From: Verpa conica
Taxonomy: Eukaryota; Ascomycota; Pezizomycetes; Pezizales; Morchellaceae
DNA length: 64,000 nt
Direction: 5' to 3'
Assembly: GCA_033030425.1 (NCBI GenBank)
Contig: JAUFSD010000008.1
Coordinates: forward strand, 62,001 to 126,000
Part shown: in pieces, positions 46,374 to 58,566 of the stretch
Position numbering within the stretch: the first letter of the stretch is position 1
Layout of the letters: the number at the start of each line of letters is the position of its first letter
The notes under the pieces: model-generated
Seen by the model: the letters and a program-made list of their open reading frames with translations, nothing else
The model's database searches: none
What the model was told of the DNA's origin: nothing
Program-made: the position numbers and the translations under genes

Positions 46374-48784
46374 GGCTTCATGTGGTACTCGTTCTGGTAG
46401 ACTATGTACTGGTACTTTAGGTAGTGGAATGCGATATATGGCTTGGAAATAGGCTTAGTAAAGTGTCCTGTCGTTGACCGACTATACCTGTTCCCTAAAA
46501 ACGCTATACCAAACTAGGTAATCATTTCCAAGACGAGTGATTAACCATGGTACGAGTGACCGGCTATGATACGAGCGATCAATCTTGAAACAGATAGACT
46601 CAGCGAACTCGATGGCAGTGTTGAGATTGTCAGCGAGGACCCAACCCTATGAATTTACTAAAAATACCAATAATTGGAGCCCCATAGAAAGGAGAGATTA
46701 TGACTATATTCTTATTAGCTCGTAGTGAGACCGGGGGTGGCGAGCTTATGAGTGTCGGGATAACTATACTCTATACCTACGTCCATGAGCTCTGTGCGAA
46801 ATCCAGTGAGTTAGTATATATTATATAACTATTATCCTATACCCGCCGTCAAAGGCTGATGAATAATGACTATCAGCTGCTCAGACTGCGTGCTTGCGGC
46901 TCGCCCAGTTGCATGAGGCTCTGCGGATAGAAGCGACATGGTACCTGCAGCAATAGATCTCCACGCACGTGGCATTGAGGCTCTACGGGTGCCAATCTAC
47001 CGATTCAGGGGTAAGTACAACCATTCGAGTGATTTTCTCCTTTGGCGTTCTAATTATCACGGATACTCTCGGGATATGCTGGCATACGGCATGATGTATC
47101 TAGTGATCATATAGGCCGTGCAAAGTATGCTGCGCCCGGTGGTCGAATAGTTGAAGTTGGCGGTATCTTTTGCCGCTACCCTCTTTTTTCAGCTGCATCT
47201 TACCTGCACTCAATATCACAGCTGTCCCTAGGGATAGATATGGATATCGAAGAAGTAGTACCCCTGTAACAAGTGTGAGGCAGTGTCTTTGGTGATAACA
47301 CTAGGGCATACTATAGTCGTGGCTATCCGTGCGTGGCTGAAGTATAGCCTGCTGAAAACCAACAGTGATCCAACACTGATCCATCACAGAGGCTTCTAAG
47401 CATCCCGAATATCCGATTAAGTACTTCAGCTCTATTCAATAAGACACAGCTGTTTTTAAGGCAATATACTCCGCAGTAGCTTCTTGGTAGCCCGCGTAGA
47501 TCAGGCATTGTGAGCATAGCTGATTACCTCGCTTTGTGAGTAGTACAAGTTTACATGGCAATATAACTACTAGGATCACTATCAAGCCGCCCCAATATAC
47601 TTGTTGGTATTTGAGGTCATTCATTTATCAGAAATAATGAATCATCCGCCTAGGTTTACTATATCAGATGGGACAAGTTCTTCTATAGCCTGGGCTTATT
47701 ATAAAGAGTTTTATACTCTTTTAGACAAGGTTGCTTAACTAGGAAGGGAAGACCCTCCCCCTGTGTCCTCATTATATCTTTTCTCCTCTAAGCTAGCTTA
47801 ACTCATATTTTTTGAGATAACATGCAGATAATAGATTAGCAATGCTGGTTTTCGTTAATTGGCAATATATCTTATTGGCATAGGACTGGTACCAATACTC
47901 TTCTAATATACGGCTTTTTGATATGATAGGAGACAGTACTACTTACAAAAGTTTGCAGAATCCCGTGTACTACATTATCCCCTGGAGCCTAAACCACTAT
48001 GCCCAGGACTTTCGCACGTAATTTACATTAGCCACTGTCTTCCATAGGAGGCGCAGTCGTGCCCAGCCTTCAAGTGAGACAATCCGTTCAACACTTAAGC
48101 GAGCAACTCCAAACACAAACGACAGCCTATAAGCTGAAAGTAAGTCAATCCACAAGTGATTTTGTCTAATACTGCCTTAGTGATATAAAAGTTTCTGGCT
48201 AAATGTTATCTAGGGTGGAGTATTAGTGTGTTGTGTTCTAGAGAGGTGGGACTGGGAGATCCAGGTGGAGATTACGGCTCCTATTCCTGAATTGTGGAGT
48301 GGACCCTGCATCGGATTAACCTTTCTCCCGTGAAACAGGGGTAATTTCCTCCCAATCGATAGACGAAGATACAGTGTCAAAATGTTGTCTTCCTCAGCCC
48401 TGCCAGATAAGACTTGCGGTTCAGTCGGGACCCGAGGGGGGATGGATTCCCCAGGCGCATCGGATATTAATTCCTCGCTCACAACAATACAGGCTGCATG
48501 TTAGTTCTTCCTACTGTGACTCGGATTACGTACACCTGACTTCGTGTACATACATCTGCAACTGTCTTAGAGTTACGCACTGTATTTTAGAGACAGCGCC
48601 CAGCTTTGGCGAACCAGCACGTTCCCCTTGGCCAACTGTCGTGTGGATATTTAGTCCTCTGATTTCCTCATAACCAAATCAGTGTAATACCATATTCTCT
48701 ACCTCAATAAACACCATACACTGTTTTTTAATATATTCTGCTTTCATAATTCGAATACTTGGTCAACTTAATATTATTAAACCT
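46374..48784. other. Gene-free stretch, possible decayed fragments
   Basis: No intact gene. Around 47095-47270 a 50-codon plus-strand stretch reads RAKYAAPGGRIVEVGGIF, weakly reminiscent of a medium-chain dehydrogenase or PKS enoyl-reductase nucleotide-binding strand. No flanking exons fit. The rest is AT-rich and unassigned. Confidence 0.5.
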
Positions 48785-51700
48785 ATGGCGAACACAGTTA
48801 AGGAGAATGACGGTAATTTCAGTAAGCCTGATAGCAACAAGATCACCAACACCGATAACTTGCCCGTTCGTCTAATTTTATGCTTCGATGGCACTGGTGA
48901 TACACAGAAGGGTCCTAGAAACCTGATCAGTGAGTACAGCGGAGCGATTTAATATCAACCTAAGGATGGTTTTTCAAAGCAAAGAAAAGGAACCTAACAG
49001 ATACTAGGGGGAACTGAAAGCCAAGGCACTACAACGGACTCTATAGGCTCGATTTTCCACCTCACCAGCGACGGTCCCGTGACAGAGCCATTAACCGGGC
49101 AAAAGTATTTTCAGGTAGGGACCTACACCTTACCGCACTGTCTTGGAAAAGATAAATCTAATTCGAGGTGTCCTGGTCTATTTAGTATGTGAAATACTAC
49201 AAGGGGGTTGGAACAGATGGCGAGGACGACAGTTCATGGACAACTTGGTTTTGCGATATTGTCGCTGGTGCTACCGGATATGGTATTTAGCTACTCGTGG
49301 GTTTCTGGAGTAGATTTTTGAAAGACGCTGACAAGGGTGTGTTCCATAGGCTGTCAGAAGAGAATCAAGAGTGGTTATAAGGTGATTTCTAACGCAGCCC
49401 AACTCTAGTAATTATATTTTTTAGCAGCTGACATGGTATAGGTTTGTTGTGAGAAATTACAGGCAGAAAGAGGAGATCAAATCTTCCTATTTGGGTTCAG
49501 CCGTGGGGCTTGTATGTGGAATATTGTCTCTTTGACCGCAGGTTAATCTGACATTATATAGTTATCGCTCGTGCACTGGCATCATTGTTAGAGCATATCG
49601 GCCTGTTAGATTCTGGTAAATGGAAGAATGAAAAGCAATTCGGAGAGTTGGCCAATAAGCTCTTGAAAGATTATGCTAGCCGTAAGGATAAAGTAAGCAT
49701 CTTTTGTTTTGTTTTAAGGGCACCAGGTAATCAACGTAATTATAATTTATTTACTAACGTAGTTTTAGCCTCATTCTGAAGAACTACCGTAAGTTAGAAA
49801 CTTCTATCACGATTATAAACTTGACTAATCCAGCAAAGAGAAAACTGCAAAAAGTCTCCGCCAGTGCGCTTTCTGGGTGCATTTGACACTGTCAAAGCTG
49901 TATACCCCTTGCGAGCTACCGACTATTTTAAGGGAGAACCTACTGTTGACTTCACAATGGATGCACCGGTTCTTGTCGAGCACTTTCGTCATGTATTAGC
50001 ACTCAACGAATCCAGGCCTCTGTTCCAACCTGATCTATGGAAAGCACCTCCGAAATCTACTGACAGGACTTACGAAGAGGCCTGGTTCTTTGGACATCAT
50101 CACGACATTGGCGGCGGCAGTGAGCACGCAGGTTTAGCTCTATGGCCCCTACAATGGATGCTACACGCTGCCACAAATTACGGATTAGTCCTGAATACCA
50201 CCGAGGAGCATTGTCAGAGGCTTCTCCCAGAGACACCTAAAGATATCAAAACACCTCATTTAGAAAAACTCTGCATGGCTGATATGATGCCACACCATGA
50301 TATTAAAGACTTCTGGTTGCTTCTTAACCGGCCCTCTACTATTCAGTACTACAAGCCCCGAAATTATCGAGATCTCCTACAAATATCACCCAGTAACGAC
50401 ACCGTTGATCAGTCACTGAAAGATATCAACATTAAAAAGTTTCTGCACCCATCGGCATACTTAATCTTTGATACCAGTCGGACATTCCGTATCCAGGTCC
50501 AAGGGTGGAGCTATATCCGTCAATTCATGGAAGACCGGAGTAAAAACCTACTCGTAGACTCACAACCGCCATGGTGGGAGTCGCAGACCGTTGAGAAAAT
50601 CTTACACCCGCAACATGTTGCTAAGAGTGTTAACATCATGGTTTATGGTCGAGCTGGAACCGGTAAAGCAAATCTTGTCGAAATGGGATTTGGTAAAGGC
50701 TTGTCAAAGAAGGGAAAGCCATTGGTAAGGTCTATCCTGTGTTTTTACTTACTTGTGCTAATAATCGATAAAAGTGTATCGAGGATAATGGCAAGATTTG
50801 CGAGCCTATAGAAAATGATGACAACGACGAGGTCAATATTTATTTCTCTGACAGCTGGAGAAAACAACCTGAGAAACGTCGGGACATTGAAAATTTCATA
50901 AAGGAGCGCACAGGAAAACCGGGCAGCGAGCGAGAGGACCGGCTACATGCTATATGGTAAATTCTTCCTTCACGAGTATCAGGACGAATATAAATAAGTT
51001 ATTTATTAACTGAAATTTACCACTAGGTTCTTCCTTGACTGCAAGAAACCAAACATGACAAAGGCGGAGAAAGAATTTTTAAAACAAGACTTTGGAGATA
51101 CACCAGTGCACGTCATCCTTGCTAACGAGGATAAGATAGGAGGAGGTGTTTTAGCAAAGACATATGGTACAGCATATCATGCGGTTGAATCCGGGGGTGC
51201 GCTTATCAAGCGTATGTGGGGCTCCAATCATATTGCGGATAAAGTGGATCACAAACCCAAGTCGCCAGTCCAGCAGAAGATTGATCAGGTGATGGAGGAA
51301 GTCAAGGGTGGGGAGGAAGCTCAGTCTAAGGTGAAAAGCTTTATACACACCGTAAATCGTATGTCCGTAGTACAACATCTATAAAGATATATAACTAATT
51401 ATAGCTATAGGTGATGAGGCACTTAAAACCCTTTACAAGGAGACTTTTACAAGTCTACCACCTGATGCTCGACCTGCGCTGGTCATAGCACAAAGAGCTA
51501 TGATCAAATCAACTGTCGCCCTTGCCAGCAACCAAGCCGTACGCGCATACACAATCTGGTATCATATCAAGTTAGGGGTGAAAGTACACCTTCCTGACTG
51601 GCCAAAAGATAAAAGGCCAGGGCTCTCATATTATCTTGTGTCGCCTATCCTTAAGATCTTCAACGTCCGTGACAAAGATCATAAGGATATTGAGGTTATA

Positions 51701-52090
51701 CACAAGCATTTTGCAGAGGACTGGCTTGCCCTTGATGAGCATAAACAGGACCTAGCTGATGAAAAGATCCCTGGCGATTGGATTCTAAAGTGCATGGTGG
51801 ATACCATTATTGTCATGACCTACGCATACCACCTTCAAAACCGAGAGAATTCAGACACCGTGGCGAGAGTACGAAAGCGGCATATCAAGCTCGCTTGCCA
51901 GTGGTACCGGGCAAATAGAAAAAGCGCTGTACATGAACGTATCGAGCAATTGTTAACCCCAGTCGATTGTTCACCAGCTAAGAAATCCTTTGTCACATTC
52001 CAGATGGGGCTTCTTGAGCTGGTGGAGTGTGAGACGGGGTCAGCCGAGGCAGGCTTGTGGATCTGGCAACGCTGGTGGTATAGCTATTAG
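48785..52090 (+). CDS. DUF2235 (Tle1-like hydrolase)-GTPase fusion protein, copy 2, about 893 aa
   Basis: Eleven exons: 48785-48929, 49008-49114, 49186-49282, 49350-49381, 49442-49511, 49562-49692, 49769-49788, 49839-50724, 50775-50956, 51027-51358 and 51411-52090. Exon number and phases copy those of the paralogue at 31-34.6 kb (identical 145-, 32- and 70-nt exons). The 20-nt micro-exon is supported by that homology; skipping it with the CAG acceptor at 49833 also keeps frame. Hydrolase residues are all present: LILCFDGTGDT, FLFGFSRGA, FLGAFDTV, HHDIGGG. The GTPase-like part is more diverged: GRAGTGKA has Ala where the P-loop Ser/Thr should be, the DxxG region reads YFSDSW, and NKxD reads ANED. 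The protein ends in WIWQRWWYSY and lacks the Ala/Gly tail. It could be a pseudo-GTPase keeping hydrolase function. Confidence 0.86.
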
Positions 52091-52750
52091 TATATAGGTG
52101 TACTAAAACTCATGTCTGATGGGCTGTATTTCTTGTTCTTTGTCTATTTAATTTTATCTCTACTTTAGTATCTGTTTTTCTGTTACTTTCTTGGTACCTG
52201 CATACTTATATCCCGTTGTATTGATAGAATCACGCGATTATTATCTCAAGAGCTTAGATAGCTTAAATATATAGTCTGGAGTGTCGCAATTAGTTTCGAG
52301 CTGCTTCACCCGGCCATAAAACACTAAATTGAGAATCACCTCACCAAACAATAAACGTAACTCGACCTAACTCAAGGAAACACTAAGTAACTAGCCGAAA
52401 AAATTAATCAACCAAAGTAGCCAACCAAATAAACAGGAACAAACGAAACGAAGTAATCAGTAACTGGTAAAAAAAACAACTGAAACCGAAATGAAAGACA
52501 TAAGAAATATCAAGTGCTTCCCGCTCCATAAAGTCCCAGTCGAATATCTCAGCAGCTTATATTTCCAGTTCCCTATTCCAACATCCACCCCACCCTTCTC
52601 CCCTTTACTAACTCTACCAATTCCCCCCCTCATATCGAAACTCTTCCCACAATCACCGCCCACCTAATTCTTTCCCGAGTGTCTGTCAATATTATTAGGG
52701 CAGTATAGTAGGATTAGATATTCCGACTCACCCGACGCTCACTAACTGTT
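52091..52750. other. Convergent 3' spacer
   Basis: Lies between the 3' ends of hydrolase-GTPase copy 2 (+) and the ankyrin-CorA gene (-). AT-rich with Ala/Lys-codon-like A runs; no gene or repeat recognised. Confidence 0.5.
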
Positions 52751-55700
52751 TTACGTAGGTGCCTGGCTTGTACCGGTGATCTTATTCTCTTCATCTTCAT
52801 GAAGGCCCCTTGGCCTTCGCTTCAACCAGCTGGTGAAAGATCTCTGCCCTGAAGGAATTCTAACAGAAGTTTCTGCCCCTAAGGTAACTGAGCCGGTGGA
52901 ATCTGGCTTTTTAGAGTCCTCAGAACTTGATTCTCCGGGAATTTTACTAGGTGAGGTTTTTTGTGTATTGACTTTGTTGCGCTTTAATTTTAGTCGTGAT
53001 CCTATGTTTTTCTCTATCCATTTCGCAATCTATGATCCCATTAGCTTTTTTCGCCCCTGATTTAGGTTTTGGTAACAAACCGGAACGTATTTGAATAGAA
53101 TCCAGACCAGCAGAACTAGAATCAACATAGGCACTATAAAAACAATGTACCATACCCAGCTGGGGTTCGGGTCTAATAGGTCGATGTTCATTCCGAACAG
53201 CCCCTACCAAAGTTAGTAAAACTCTGGGAAACTATAGTACCGGTAGGGTATAGTTACTGAGGCAAACGTTAAAGGCAGAAAGATAAACTTGAGACAGCGT
53301 CAGTCAGTGCTTTACCCTGGTAAACTAGAATGAATAATTCTTACTGTAATCCAGCTAAGTCTCTTCATACTGACTGACATGCTGATAGACTTTCGGGCCT
53401 CATATATTGACACAAGGTTGAATTCCTTTATAATCCTCGCATGCATTAGAGGCATTTCAATTCAACCTTCAAGCTAGGCATACTCACAAGTTCAATCATC
53501 TCTTTCGTTTCCTTCCCTAGACTAGATATTTCTTTTTCTAATTCATCTGCAAGATCTTTAATTTTCGTTGATAGGTTCTTGATCGCCTCGGGTTCCTCTC
53601 CAATACCCCCCTCACCCCCCACAATTATCCTAGACCCACCTCCACTAGTTGTCTTATGCTTCTTATTATCTCCTCCGCTTTCCTCATTTATTTTATACTC
53701 TCCTCCACCCCCACCCCCCTCTTCTCTCCCGACCGCCTTGCTTTTCTCCTTACCTACACTAGTCGACTTAAGCTCTTTATTGTCTCCCTCACGTTCCTCA
53801 GTTGCTTTGAATTCCCTAGAACCCCCCCCTTCTCGCCTGACCACCTTGGGTATCCTAAGATACTTCTCACCACCACCTGGGACCATCAATTCTTTCTGCA
53901 AAACGTCGTATTTTCTAAAGTCTTTTAGTAGACCTTCCGATATAGATATATGCTTCTTAAAATCTGTACGAAGCTTGTTCCACTGCTGACTGCATCCTAG
54001 GAGATTTTTGATAATTTTTGGGTCACCACCCCCTTCTTCCAATTGGACATCACGCTACGGAAGCCAGGTGAATTAGTGGTCTAGTGGGAAGCAAACGACA
54101 CATTTAGAAGAGACTTACCATCTCAGAAAGATATTTTTTGGCTTCTTTAAAGAGATGTAACCAACTTTCACGAACGTCGTCGAGAAACATGGTGAAGAAC
54201 TCGACTCCATGATTTGGAATTGAAAGATACTTCAAGTTTAGTTTACCCCGATAGCTCACAGATCGTAAGAATGTCCCTTTGGAACTTCCACGAGCCTCGT
54301 CTATTTCCTTCATTATCCAGGAGATTTCGATCTTTCGAGTCTTGAGTCCAAATTGTTTTATCGCCGTATCGCTCTCTCCCTTTCTATCCTTCGGACCACT
54401 GCCTATCGCCCTATCTCCCTCTCCTTTAATTAACCCACCATCCAAATTCCTTTTCCCTTCTCCTTTACTCGGTCCATCATCCAGAGCCCTTTTCCTCTCT
54501 TCCCTACCTAACCCATCATTCGGAATCCCTCCTCCTTTTACTTCCTTTAGCCCACCGTCAAGAGCTCTCCTCACTTCTTCATTGCTCAGCCCATCACCCG
54601 GAGTCCCTCCTTCTATTCCCTTTGGCTGATCACTCGGAGCCCTTGGCTCGTGAACAAGAATACTAAAGCATACATAACAAACCAATACCACTTTCAAGCC
54701 CCGAGTCACTTAGAAAACATCCAAAGGATAGGGAATAGAAACAAACTTACCCTTTTCCGACTTCAAATGTAACAGAACTTGTTCACTGGGAACACCCTCT
54801 ACAAACTTTGAGGAATTTGGCGATATATCATCATAATCTTCACCGATAGGTAGCCACGCCCATTCAACTATTGTCCCTCTCTGCCCTTTTCCCGGATAAT
54901 TATATGCATTAAGATAGGTACGGGGGTCCGCTAGCGACTCTGCATCGTTGGAATGTTTAACGGGACTTTAAAACCATATGCGAACGTGAGCTTAACAGTG
55001 ACTCAAATAAGAGAGAACAGAGGGATTACTCACTTTAGCCAACAAATCGATGGATTTTCCAATTTCCAGTGCCATGGTTTAATTATTTTACCCAACTTGG
55101 CCCCTGCTTCCGATTTCCATCTCGAATGTTTTAATTTATACGCCTTTTTCCCTAGACTGGTATATGTTTCCTGTAGAGTAACCGTATCTTGATTACCCTT
55201 AGAACGAGGTAACCTTTTTACCTTCAAGCCATTGGTACTAGCGCCCCTGCCCAGTAAAATATCCAATATGTCGCTAAATCCTTTCTCGAGTGCGACCTGT
55301 AGCGGTGTTTCGTTCGAGTTATCTTCGATGTCCACATCGACATCGTTCTCCAGTAGGAACTTAACAGCTAACTTTCGATTCTTTATTACGGCGACATGAA
55401 GTGGTGTTGACCCTAAGTAATCTTTTGCGTTAATGTCAAATTTACCTAACTTCAGAAGCAAACTCAGTCTATCCACATCTCCTGCTTCACATGCCTCATG
55501 TAGGATATTCTGGCCAAATCGGTTCCTCTTGTCTAGGTCAGAATGAGACCTTATAAGTAAGTGTAGTACTTCTTTATGCAAACCCTCTGCCGCCGCCTGC
55601 AATGCCGTTCTCCCATCTACCTCTGCAGGTGGCGCGTTGACATTGGCCCCTTTATCTATTAGAAACTTCACCAAATCCTTATTCCCAGCCTCTGCCGCTG

Positions 55701-58566
55701 CCTGTAGTGCTGTTCTCCCATATACCTTTGCTGGTGGCGCACAAATATTAGCATTTTCCTCTATAAGCAACTTCACTACCTCCTCATGTCCACCCTCTGC
55801 TGCCGCTTGTAATGCCGTCCTCCCAAATCGTTTTACCGGTAATGCATTTTCATAAGCCTTTTCCTCTATCAAAAGGGCTACAACCTTTGTATGCCCCCCC
55901 TCTGCTGCCGCTTGTAGTGCCGTCCTTGCGAAATACATCGGCTTCACTTGCTTGGACCTGGATCCACCAGGTGGCGCTGTTAACTGGTACCGGAGGTTTG
56001 CCGCTCCAGACTTCCTACTGTTAAACCCCACAGGTGATGGAAGGCAGCGCGCATTGATATCTGCTCCACCCTTCAGTAAGGAATTTACTTCTGAATATTC
56101 TCCTCTTCCAGCTGCCAACACCAGCTTCTCGTCTTTCGTAAGATCCAAGCCCTCTTTACCTTCTAATGCATCAGCATTAGTCAATAGCTCTAATATTTTT
56201 TCATGTCCACCCTCTGCTGCAGCTTGTAACGCCGTTCTTCCGTTTCGTTTTGCTGAGAGTGCGTTGACATTAGCACCTTTCTCTATCAGTAACCTTACCA
56301 ACTCTTCATGCCCACTCTCCGCTGCTGCCTGTAATGCCGTTCTCCCAGACTCCACTGCTGGAAGTGCGTTTATATCAGCCCCTTTTTCTATCAGTAATCC
56401 CACCACCTCCTCATGCCCACCGTCCGATGCTGCCTGCAATGCCGTTCTTGCAAAATCTACCGCCTCACCCTTCATTGACCACCCATCAAATTCTACCTCA
56501 ATAGACGCACCAGTACCCTTCACCTTTGCTTTCCCATTATTAAATGGCTCCAATGAGGGGTGATAACGCGCATTGACATCTGCATTGCCCTCCCCTAGCA
56601 GCTGTCTTACTAACGCAAGATCTCCCCTTTCAGATGCTAGTACCAGACTCTCGCCCATCGTACGATCTCCTATGTCTAACGCACCAGCGGCTATAAGTAA
56701 CTTTTGTATATCCTCATATGAAGCCGCTGCCTGTAACGCCGTCACCCCACCTTTCCCCGCTGGCGGTGCATTGACGTCTGCCCCAGCACTTATCAGTAAT
56801 TTTACTACGACCTCATACCCATTCCCCGCCGCTGCCTGTAGCGCAGTCCTCCCGCTCTGCTCTGCCGGGGGTGCGTTGACATCCGCATCATTATATATCA
56901 AGTACTCCACCACATCTTCATACCCACCCTCTGCTGCCGCCTGTAATGCAGTCCTCCCACCCTGATTTGCTGGGGGTCCATTGACATCAGCCCCAAAGTG
57001 TGTCAAGCAGTGCACCACATTTTCATGCCCGCCCCCGGCCGCCGCCTGCAGCGCAGTTTTCCCGCTCTGCTCCGCCGGGGGTGCGTTGATATCGGCACCA
57101 TTACATAACAAGCGCACCACCACATCTTCATGCCCCCCCTCCGCTGCCGCCTGCAATGCCGTTCTCCCGCCCCGCTCTGCTGGTGGTGCATTGACATTTG
57201 CCTTAGCACTCACTAGTAACCCTACCACATGTTGATGCCCACCCTCCGCCGCCGCTTGCAACGCAGTCCTCCCGTCCTGCTCCACTAGAGTTGCATTGAC
57301 ATTGGCTCCAGAATTTATCAGTAACTCCACTAAACTTTCATAACCACCCTCGACGGCAGCCAGTAGCACAGTTCTCCCACTTTGCCCCGTCGGGGGCACA
57401 TTGCAATTGGCCCCAGCATTTATTAGTAACTCCGCTACATCTTCATGCCCACCCTCCACAGCCGCTAGTAATGCATTTCTCCCACCATCCCCCACCGGGG
57501 GTGCGTTGACATTGGCTCTAGCATTTATTAGTAACTCTACTACACGTCTATGCCCACCCTCAACGGCCACCAGCAACGCAGTCTTCCCACCATCTCCCGC
57601 CGGTAGTGCGTTGACATTGGCTCCCTTTTCAATCAGTAGCTCCACTTCACGTACGTACCCACCCTCCGCAGCTGCCTGTAATGCAGTCCTCCCCCCGTGT
57701 TCTGCCGGAGGTGCGTTGACATTAGCTCCCTTTTCTATTAGTAGCTCCATCACACGATACCAACCATGTACCGCCGCTTGTAACGCAGTTTTCCCATCGT
57801 ACTCCGCCGGCGGCGCGTTAACCTCAGCCCCAGAGGCCAATATTAGGTTCACTAGATCATAATCTTTGTCTGCTGCTGCTTGTAACGCAGTCACACCGCC
57901 ATGCTTCGCCGGGGGTGTATTGACATCGGCTCCAGAATCTAACAGCAGCTTCACCACTCGTACATACTGAAACTCCGCTGCTGCCTGCAACGCAGTCCTC
58001 CCACGAAACTCCGCTGGGGGCGCATTGACATTGGCATTAGCATTTATCAGAGACCCTACTACCTTTTCATACCCACCCTCCGCAGCCGCTTGCAATGCTG
58101 TCCTCCCATCATGCTCTGCCGGAGGTGCATTGACATCCGCCTTAGCATTCATCAGTAATTCCACCACCTCCTCATACCCACCCTCTGCGGCCGCTTGCAA
58201 CGCAGTCCTCCCGCCATTCTCTGACGCAGGTGTATTTACATTAGCTCCCTTGTTTATCAGTAACTGCACCACATCTTGATGTCCGCCCTTTGCCGCCGCC
58301 TGTAATGCCGAAATCTCTGGATCTAGTGGCTCATTAATGGCTCCAAAGGACCTAATACTACTTCCTAACCTTGCTTCTGGCTGCAGAGAGCAATACGCAT
58401 TCAAGTCTGCCTTCTTCTCCAATAATTGTTTTACCACTTCGTAATTCCCTCTGAAAGCGGCTGACACTAGCTCTTTATCTCTCTGAAGGGTTTTTCCCTC
58501 TGTTTGCGTTGATTTGGCTGAGCTCGTGTTGACTCCTAATACTTGTTGTGGGAATAGGTCGGACAT
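52751..58566 (-). CDS. Giant ankyrin-CorA fusion protein, 1803 aa
   Basis: Eight exons in phase: 58566-55034, 54965-54751, 54708-54119, 54054-53488, 53425-53345, 53287-53258, 53203-53087 and 53029-52751. Exon 1 gives about 30 ankyrin repeats, many built as GRTALQAAAEGGHEEVVELL / NANVNAPPAE units; three spacer blocks (EKLVLAAGRGEYSEVNSLL-type) start new repeat groups. A linker with a degenerate Gly/Glu-rich repeat (DGGLKEVKGGG, DDGPSKGEG) and a long coiled region (KDLADELEKEISSLGKE) follow. The end is a CorA-type module: MKRLSWIT-FIFLPLTFAS-GLFGMN, then PNPSWVWYIVFIVPMLIL as second span and a basic cytosolic tail (SRLKLKRNK). GMN is the CorA/Mrs2 pore signature. Ankyrin-CorA fusions occur in filamentous fungi; ion transport is inferred, not shown. 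The 42-nt intron at 54709-54750 is the least certain junction. The start used is the ATG of MSDLFPQQVLG. Confidence 0.88.
55550..58330 (-). repeat. Tandem ankyrin-coding 99-bp repeats
   Basis: Period of about 99 bp (33 codons), visible on the plus strand as recurring GCCGC(C/T)TGTAA(T/C)GC(C/A)GT and GGTGC(G/A)TTGACATT blocks. High similarity between neighbouring units suggests recent unit duplication or gene conversion. Long opposite-strand frames in this stretch are a by-product of the repeat. Confidence 0.9.

Noticed and set aside
52833..53060. Plus-strand 75-codon frame
   Set aside because: Overlaps the cytosolic tail exon of the ankyrin-CorA gene, which is supported by phase and GMN context.
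53446..54709. Two separate Gly/Glu-rich genes
   Set aside because: Splice phases and the CorA end show they are internal exons of the ankyrin-CorA gene.
55637..58279. Long plus-strand frames opposite the ankyrin array
   Set aside because: By-product of 99-bp repeats whose period is divisible by three; the minus strand has clear ankyrin signatures.
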